Positions 6,615 to 10,594 of a DNA stretch of 10,594 nt are shown in pieces (position 1 is the stretch's first letter; every line of letters starts with the position of its first letter). The notes beneath the pieces are model-generated. The model had not been told where the DNA came from. It did not search any database and saw nothing but the letters and a program-made list of their open reading frames with translations. The position numbers and the translations under genes were made by a program. Source of the stretch: a bacterium (GTDB lineage Bacteria > Latescibacterota > UBA2968 > GCA-2709665); contig JAQCGA010000083.1 of NCBI GenBank assembly GCA_027619145.1, positions 1 through 10,594 of the forward strand, in the 5' to 3' direction.

Positions 6615-7124
6615 TCATTTGCCAAGTACGGACCGGGCAATTTCTTTTAATCCATTGTAGTCAAGGCCGCCTACGTGGCGCGCGGTGATGACGCCCTGCG
6701 CATTGATGGCAATGGTGGTGGGAATCGCGGAAATAGCATAGGCCTGCCCAACCTGACCGGTTCCGTCGAGCAAAAAAGTCCACGTGAGATTATGTTGCCG
6801 AACAAAAGCCTCAACCTGTGCGGAGGATTCCTGGAGATCGACTCCCAGAATGAGAACATCGTTGCCCATGTCCTCGTGAAGCTTCTTCAGCGCCGGCATT
6901 TCAGAGACACAGGGACCGCACCAGGTAGCCCAAAAATTCAGAAGGACGGGTTTACCCGCTTTGGACAGGACGAAAGTTTGCCCGTCGAGCGTTTTGAGAC
7001 TGAAGTCAGGTGCTTTTTTACCTGGGAAGAAGCCTGCACTTTCGCTCAATTCCGATTCCGTCGATTTGGGCGCGCCGCAGGCGACCAGCGCGGCTGCAAG
7101 CAGAAAGAGAATGAAGTGTTTCAT
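6615..7124 (-). CDS. TlpA/ResA-type thiol-disulfide oxidoreductase, lipoprotein
   Basis: This 169-residue lipoprotein starts at ATG 7124 with AGGAGG 6 bases upstream; the upstream in-frame ATGs overlap the previous gene's end and lack that support. The signal peptide MKHFILFLLAAALVAC has lipobox LVAC (Cys16). The thioredoxin fold follows: APDFSLKTLDGQ (38-49), the redox motif WCGPC (68-72) within LLNFWATWCGPC, and cis-Pro135 in SAIPTT. The length is normal for TlpA/ResA. Such proteins face the periplasm and reduce disulfides, for example in cytochrome c maturation or in envelope protein quality control; the true partner is unknown. No cytochrome biogenesis gene is present here. Placement between two outer-membrane barrel genes suggests an envelope redox role. 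The gap to the preceding gene is 20 bases, so the two are probably co-transcribed. Confidence 0.93.
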   Translation of the reverse strand: MKHFILFLLAAALVACGAPKSTESELSESAGFFPGKKAPDFSLKTLDGQTFVLSKAGKPVLLNFWATWCGPCVSEMPALKKLHEDMGNDVLILGVDLQESSAQVEAFVRQHNLTWTFLLDGTGQVGQAYAISAIPTTIAINAQGVITARHVGGLDYNGLKEIARSVLGK

Positions 7125-7144
7125 CACGACCTCCTGTTTCGTCA

Positions 7145-8026
7145 TCAAAAATTAAATACGAAATCCACGTAAGGGATAACACCGGTATCCTCTCCAAGCA
7201 ACGTAAACAGAGCCAGGTCCACACTCAATTTTTCACCCAAAAAGCGTATCCCCCCTGAAACCAGAGGCTGGTCTACCCCCGGGAAAATCCAGTTCTCGGT
7301 CACAAATGCCATGTGCCGGGACAATCGGTGTTCCCCACCTACCATCACCATCGGCTTTTGCTCAACATCTCCATCCACAAACCCGTACCCGAACCCCGCC
7401 GTAAGATGGCTGTTGGTTCCTCCGTAAGTCCCCCCCCCATAAACAATCCCTGCCGTTACCTCGTCCGGCACTTTTGCCAGCAGAAGGCCTGCCGCAAGAT
7501 GAAAATTCTCTGATGCGCTGATCCCCACTTTCGGAGTGAAATAAAACAACTGCTCGTTCATATCCACGCCCGGGAATAAAGAAATCCCTCCGCCCACCGT
7601 AATATGGTCCGTCACCCCGTAAGAAATTCCAGGGAAAAACAGATAATAATCCGAAAAATATCCCGCCCCCTTTTTCAACTGGCGTGCCGTAGGCGCAAAA
7701 AAGAGCCGGGTGGAATTGGGGTTCGGAAACCAGTACTTCCCATTCCGCATCGCAGAACGTGGAACCAACCGGATCTCCTTCACCTTCGAAATCAAAATCA
7801 TCGTTGTACCGAAATCCGTCTGGAACTGGATCTCTTCCTCATGAATCTCCACGATCCGCCCAATCATCGTAGAACCATCGTGCGTTGTCAAAATCTGCAA
7901 ATGGTCTACATCGGGAATTTCCAACCCCTGAAGAAAGTCCCGGGCGTCTATATCCCCCGCCATCAGGGGCACAATCACGAGGCAAAGCCCCAAAAAAACC
8001 GCCGAAATAGACCTTTGTCCGCTCAC
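7145..8026 (-). CDS. Putative outer-membrane beta-barrel protein with small N-terminal beta module
   Basis: This 293-residue protein starts at GTG 8026, with AAAGGA about 8 bases upstream; no better ATG exists in frame. Residues 1-23 look like a signal peptide ending LMA. Residues about 42-90 (LQILTTHDGSTMIGRIVEIHEEEIQFQT...KVKEIRLVP) form a small beta module resembling the one in the lipoprotein at 1-423. The stretch NPNSTRLFFAPTARQLKKG (about 103-121) and the following glycine- and aromatic-rich strands, ending VDFVFNF with C-terminal Phe, indicate a small beta barrel. I recall similar hypothetical proteins from Bacteroidota/Ignavibacteria-like genomes, without known function. It begins 61 bases after the flippase-like gene and precedes TlpA by 20 bases, so it may belong to the sigma-54 operon or start its own transcript. 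I cannot see a clear promoter in the 61-base gap. Confidence 0.8.
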   Translation of the reverse strand: MSGQRSISAVFLGLCLVIVPLMAGDIDARDFLQGLEIPDVDHLQILTTHDGSTMIGRIVEIHEEEIQFQTDFGTTMILISKVKEIRLVPRSAMRNGKYWFPNPNSTRLFFAPTARQLKKGAGYFSDYYLFFPGISYGVTDHITVGGGISLFPGVDMNEQLFYFTPKVGISASENFHLAAGLLLAKVPDEVTAGIVYGGGTYGGTNSHLTAGFGYGFVDGDVEQKPMVMVGGEHRLSRHMAFVTENWIFPGVDQPLVSGGIRFLGEKLSVDLALFTLLGEDTGVIPYVDFVFNF

Positions 8027-8041
8027 GATCGTATCCTTTCG

Positions 8042-8090
8042 TAGAGTGCAACAGCACCCTTTTTACACCTGGAGAGACATTCACACTCTA
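8042..8090. repeat. Inverted repeat between flippase-like and barrel genes
   Basis: TAGAGTG at 8042-8048 and CACTCTA at 8084-8090 can pair across a 35-base loop spanning the gap between the two genes; the latter includes the TAG stop of the flippase-like gene. The stem is short and has no T-run, so it is not a convincing terminator, but it may partly attenuate or process the transcript. Confidence 0.25.
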
Positions 8091-9095
8091 TGCCGGAAGC
8101 TGGCTTTCCTTCGGGTCCGGATGCCCATTGAACGATCTGAGTCGCCTGCCCACCAGCAACAACACAAACCCCACCTGTATCCAGAACAACCTCCGGATGC
8201 GCCGGATCATCCCCACCGCCAGCCCCAGCCCGGGGGCCAGCCCCATCGTATGAAACAGAAACGCATGGCCACCTTCAAACACCCCCAGCCCGGCTGGCAC
8301 AAAACAGAACACCGTATTGATCACCACCATCAACGCGTGAAATACGAGCACCTGCACGAGCGGCAGCGGGTGCCCCAACACATACAGGATAAACGAAATT
8401 TCCAGAACACCCAGAAGCCACCCGGCAAGGTGCAATCCCAGAAGCCCCACAAATCGCAATAGACCCATCCGGTAAAACGCCGCCAGATTCCGGTCCACCT
8501 CCACAGCCCGATCTCGAAACCGTTCCAGGCAAGAGACCCGCAACCACTTCGCCAGATCCAGAACTCGGCTGCAAGGATTGCGGCGCTGGCGCAGTACGCC
8601 CAGCACAATGACCAGCGACGTCAGCGCCAGTCCCACCACCAGGCCAATCCGCGCCTCTCGCGAAAACGCCAGCCGGTGCAGCGCAACCGCAGTTCCACCC
8701 AGTACAAGTACCAGCCCGCTCAGCGCCTCCATCGTCTTGTTCAACACCAGCGACGGCACACCGCGTCCCGCACGAACCTGTCCCCGTAGCATATACGCCT
8801 TGACCAGCTCTTTGCCAACCTGAGAAACCGGCATCACATTGCCCAGCGCCTCCCCGGACAACTTGATACGCAACAATTTCACAAACGTCGGCGGACGTTC
8901 TTCCCGGTCGAAACACCACCGCCATCCCCATGCGTTCACCGCGTGCGCTACCCCGGTGATCCCAATCACCACCCCATACCCCCACCCCATCATCTGCAGG
9001 TACTGCCAGACATCCTGGCTGTGAAACTGATACAAAAGAACACCCAGCAGCACCAGCCCCAACAGCACCAGCAGCGAATGCGTTTCCCATTTCAT
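8088..9095 (-). CDS. Flippase-like / lysylphosphatidylglycerol synthase TM-region family protein (UPF0104)
   Basis: This 335-residue integral membrane protein starts at ATG 9095, behind GAGGAGGGG. The ATGA overlap with the preceding stop (9092-9095) means translational coupling. The frame is open upstream to 9875 only as a shadow of the phosphatidyltransferase gene. About seven or eight hydrophobic segments are visible, starting with LLVLLGLVLLGVLLY. The conserved mid-region LSGEALGNVMPVSQVGKELVKAY and the late motif FVPAGLGVFEGGHAFLF match the MprF N-terminal/AglD-type flippase-like family. Members move or help move lipids or lipid-linked sugars across the inner membrane, though many lack direct proof. 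Coupling to a CDP-alcohol phosphatidyltransferase suggests that the two make and translocate the same phospholipid (inference). The soluble aminoacyl-transfer domain of MprF is absent, so it is not a lysyl-PG synthase. Confidence 0.87.
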   Translation of the reverse strand: MKWETHSLLVLLGLVLLGVLLYQFHSQDVWQYLQMMGWGYGVVIGITGVAHAVNAWGWRWCFDREERPPTFVKLLRIKLSGEALGNVMPVSQVGKELVKAYMLRGQVRAGRGVPSLVLNKTMEALSGLVLVLGGTAVALHRLAFSREARIGLVVGLALTSLVIVLGVLRQRRNPCSRVLDLAKWLRVSCLERFRDRAVEVDRNLAAFYRMGLLRFVGLLGLHLAGWLLGVLEISFILYVLGHPLPLVQVLVFHALMVVINTVFCFVPAGLGVFEGGHAFLFHTMGLAPGLGLAVGMIRRIRRLFWIQVGFVLLLVGRRLRSFNGHPDPKESQLPA

Positions 9096-9748
9096 CTCCG
9101 CCCCTCCTCTCCAGTATGGCGGAATGCCATCACCACTGGAAGCCCCCGAATCACACATAACGCCACGGACGCATACATGGCCGCAAGCGCAACCCCTGCC
9201 AGAACCGCCGTCGCTCCTGCCGGCACAGCATCCAGCCGCGCCGCATTCCAGGTGAACAACCCGCAAAACGCCACCGCCTTGGCCACCCCATACGCCGCCC
9301 GGCTCAACCGCGATGCCACCAGGGCATATCCAATTCGAGACTTCATCATCCACCGGGCTCCAAAAGCGGTGAACCCCTGAGACAGCGCATAACTGCGCAG
9401 CGTATCCGTAACAAATCCCCGGCTCAACACCACCACCGGCACCCACAACGGGACCAGATGCAACCACGCCAGCACCACCCACCACACATTCTCCGCAATC
9501 CGGTCCCCGGCAATATCCAGCAATCCGCCAACCTGGCTCTCGCACCCCCATCGCCGTGCGGCATATCCATCCAGCCAGTCCATCACCAGCGCCGCCAGTA
9601 CCAGCGGAACCGCCGCCCACGCCAGCACCGGCCTTCCCGAAACCGCAAATGCAGAAGCGAAAAACAGGAACAACACACGCCCACCCGTAATCAAATTGGC
9701 CGCCTGTTTCCGCAGAGTACCGTCCTGTACCCATCCGTATGTAGACAT
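9092..9748 (-). CDS. CDP-alcohol phosphatidyltransferase family protein
   Basis: This 218-residue membrane enzyme starts at ATG 9748, behind GGAGGG; the frame extends to 9784 but that part overlaps the sigma-54 promoter region. The complete signature D-x2-DG-x2-AR-x8-G-x3-D-x3-D is present: Asp57, Asp60, Gly61, Ala64, Arg65, Gly74, Asp78, Asp82. The two metal ions bound there let the enzyme displace CMP from a CDP-alcohol (usually CDP-diacylglycerol) with an alcohol acceptor in the inner membrane. Several hydrophobic segments surround it, as in all members. The acceptor (glycerol-3-phosphate, inositol phosphate or another) cannot be told from these motifs, so PgsA is not assigned. It is the first gene of the operon behind the -24/-12 promoter at 9781-9795. 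Control of such a gene by sigma-54 is unusual, as housekeeping PgsA is normally constitutive. Confidence 0.92.
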   Translation of the reverse strand: MSTYGWVQDGTLRKQAANLITGGRVLFLFFASAFAVSGRPVLAWAAVPLVLAALVMDWLDGYAARRWGCESQVGGLLDIAGDRIAENVWWVVLAWLHLVPLWVPVVVLSRGFVTDTLRSYALSQGFTAFGARWMMKSRIGYALVASRLSRAAYGVAKAVAFCGLFTWNAARLDAVPAGATAVLAGVALAAMYASVALCVIRGLPVVMAFRHTGEEGRR

Positions 9749-9780
9749 AAGAAAACCCTCCTTTCGTACAACCCAGGAGG

Positions 9781-9795
9781 GCAAACACCGTGCCA
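9781..9795 (-). promoter_or_regulatory. -24/-12 (sigma-54) promoter of the phospholipid operon
   Basis: The minus strand reads TGGCAC-GGTGT-TTGC (9795 to 9781), a perfect match to the sigma-54 consensus TGGCAC-N5-TTGC. The predicted start near 9769 leaves about 20 bases of leader, just enough for the GGAGGG ribosome binding site before ATG 9748. The two boxes at 9871-9908 lie about 100-140 bases upstream of the start, and a sigma-54 activator gene is the next gene upstream. Confidence 0.85.
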
Positions 9796-9821
9796 GAAAT
9801 CAAAACCACTGAATTCACGCG

Positions 9822-9845
9822 AAAAACCGGGACTTCAGGTTCCGG
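9822..9845 (-). terminator. Intrinsic terminator after the sigma-54 activator gene
   Basis: On the minus strand CCGGAAC-CTGAA-GTCCCGG (9845-9827) forms a stem of CCGG/CCGG plus AC/GT with one mismatch, followed by five T (9826-9822). It would end transcripts from the activator gene before they enter the sigma-54 operon. It lies between the boxes and the -24/-12 promoter, like the hairpin at 4051-4094. Confidence 0.6.
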
Positions 9846-9870
9846 CCACCCTGAAATCCATCCACTCTGA

Positions 9871-9908
9871 TGCAAGAAAAAAATGGCAGGTGCAAGATTG
9901 AAATGGCA
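9871..9908. promoter_or_regulatory. Tandem pair of 18-bp activator boxes upstream of the phospholipid operon
   Basis: TGCAAGAAAAAAATGGCA (9871-9888) and TGCAAGATTGAAATGGCA (9891-9908) are tandem copies with a 20-bp period, differing at three positions; the following GG is also repeated. They fit the same consensus as the pair at 4108-4145. The pair lies 89 bp upstream of the -12 element here and 87 bp upstream in the other region. Position and pairing suggest upstream activating sequences for a sigma-54 activator, most simply the one encoded next door. Confidence 0.75.
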
Positions 9909-9977
9909 GGAAATCCAGCTACCACAAAATAGTTAAGAAACCATCGCCTTTCAACCTTTCTTGATCGTGTATCCGCC

Positions 9978-10594
9978 TCATGTCCGATATACATCCGGAT
10001 CGATCCCCAACTCCTTCAACTTCTGCTGTAACGCCTGGCGTTTCATTCCCATTGCCGGAGCCGCCTGGCTCACATTGCCACCGTGCGCTTCCAGCGCCCT
10101 GCAAATATACACCGTTTCAAATGCCCGCACCGCACTCCGTTTTGCCTCCTGAAACGAAGCCCCTTCCTCCCAGTGCGGCACCTCCCCGCCTTCCTCATCC
10201 TCTGCCTTCACCTCCGCAGACAGCAAATCAACCGTCAAAACATCCGTCTCGCTCAGAATCACCGCACGCTCAACCACATTCATCAACTGCCGCACATTCC
10301 CTGGCCATGAAAACCCCATCAGCCGCTTCATGGCCTCCGGCGCAATCGATGCAACGGCCTTTCCGTGTTGCGCATTAAAACGCTCCAAAAAATGTTGTAC
10401 CAGTAGCGGTAAGTCTTCCCGGCGATCCCGCAACGCCGGTAACAACAGATCTACCACCTTGAGCCGATAGTACAGATCTTCCCGGAACCGACCCGCTGCA
10501 ATCTCATCCGCAAGATCTTTGTGTGTTGCACTGATCACCCGCACATCTACCGAAATCGTCTGCGAGCCACCCAACCGCTCAAACGTGCGCTCCT
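9978..10594 (-). CDS. Sigma-54-dependent transcriptional activator (NtrC family), C-terminal part
   Basis: The frame is open to the right edge, so the N-terminus (sensor or receiver domain, Walker A, GAFTGA) is missing; 205 codons including the stop are visible. The AAA+ landmarks present are ERTFERLGG...VDVRVISATHKDL (sensor I region), GRFREDLYYRL (arginine-finger region), LPALRDRREDLPLL and FSWPGNVRQLMNVVERAVIL (sensor II). After an acidic linker (AEDEEGG) comes a Fis-type helix-turn-helix: GGNVSQAAPAMGMKRQALQQKLKELGI. The helix carries Pro-Ala-Met where most relatives have 'ARxLG', a mild oddity. Such proteins bind upstream boxes and use ATP hydrolysis to open sigma-54 promoters. A consensus -24/-12 promoter with paired boxes follows directly, and a second lies at 4020, so these are its likely targets. 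The regulatory signal cannot be known without the N-terminus. Confidence 0.93.
   Translation of the reverse strand, partial: ERTFERLGGSQTISVDVRVISATHKDLADEIAAGRFREDLYYRLKVVDLLLPALRDRREDLPLLVQHFLERFNAQHGKAVASIAPEAMKRLMGFSWPGNVRQLMNVVERAVILSETDVLTVDLLSAEVKAEDEEGGEVPHWEEGASFQEAKRSAVRAFETVYICRALEAHGGNVSQAAPAMGMKRQALQQKLKELGIDPDVYRT

Noticed and set aside
9096..9875. N-terminal extension of the flippase-like frame
   Set aside because: It is a Gly/Cys-rich shadow of the phosphatidyltransferase gene; the ATG at 9095 has a strong binding site and an ATGA overlap.
9871..9910. Tandem 20-bp repeat as a possible CRISPR or minisatellite
   Set aside because: Only two units, no spacers, and the unit recurs singly in both orientations at 4108-4145 at the same distance from a promoter, which fits an operator.

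Overview
The window looks like a chromosomal segment from a Gram-negative, GC-rich (mid to high 50s by eye) bacterium. It encodes outer-membrane barrels with C-terminal phenylalanines, several lipoproteins and a sigma-54 activator. Strong AGGAGG-type ribosome binding sites precede almost every gene. The 293-residue barrel protein and the small 'dG...G.I' modules resemble proteins I associate with the Bacteroidota/Ignavibacteria (FCB) side of the tree or nearby uncultured phyla; that placement is a weak inference. I see no mobile element, tRNA, rRNA or CRISPR array.

All real genes lie on the minus strand and are described here in transcription order. (1) 10594-9978: C-terminal part of a sigma-54 enhancer-binding activator, cut by the window edge. 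(2) A compact control region (9781-9908) holds two tandem 18-bp boxes, an intrinsic terminator and a consensus -24/-12 (sigma-54) promoter. (3) 9748-8088: a CDP-alcohol phosphatidyltransferase and a flippase-like (UPF0104/MprF-type) membrane protein, overlapping by ATGA. (4) 8026-4171: outer-membrane barrel protein, TlpA-type thioredoxin lipoprotein, DegT-family PLP enzyme and Omp85-type barrel protein, closely spaced and probably co-transcribed. (5) A second control region (4020-4145) with the same layout: two 18-bp boxes, a hairpin and a -24/-12 promoter. (6) 3908-2434: a lipoprotein of the endonuclease/exonuclease/phosphatase (EEP) fold, apparently broken by a one-base frameshift just after the lipoprotein leader. 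(7) 1972-647: a UMF1-type MFS transporter with a long leader and a terminator overlapping its stop codon. (8) 423-1: the N-terminal part of a small lipoprotein, cut by the window edge.

The most interesting signal is regulatory. Four 18-bp boxes of the form TGCAA-N-A-N3-A-N2-TGGCA occur in two pairs. Each pair has a 20-bp period and lies about 88 bp upstream of a -24/-12 promoter, with a terminator-like hairpin in between. One pair controls the phospholipid operon next to the activator gene, the other the secreted EEP lipoprotein. This suggests a sigma-54 regulon for cell-envelope functions (lipid synthesis, lipid translocation, surface lipoprotein), probably driven by the adjacent activator. 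The sequence motifs are directly visible; the link to this activator and the envelope role are inference.
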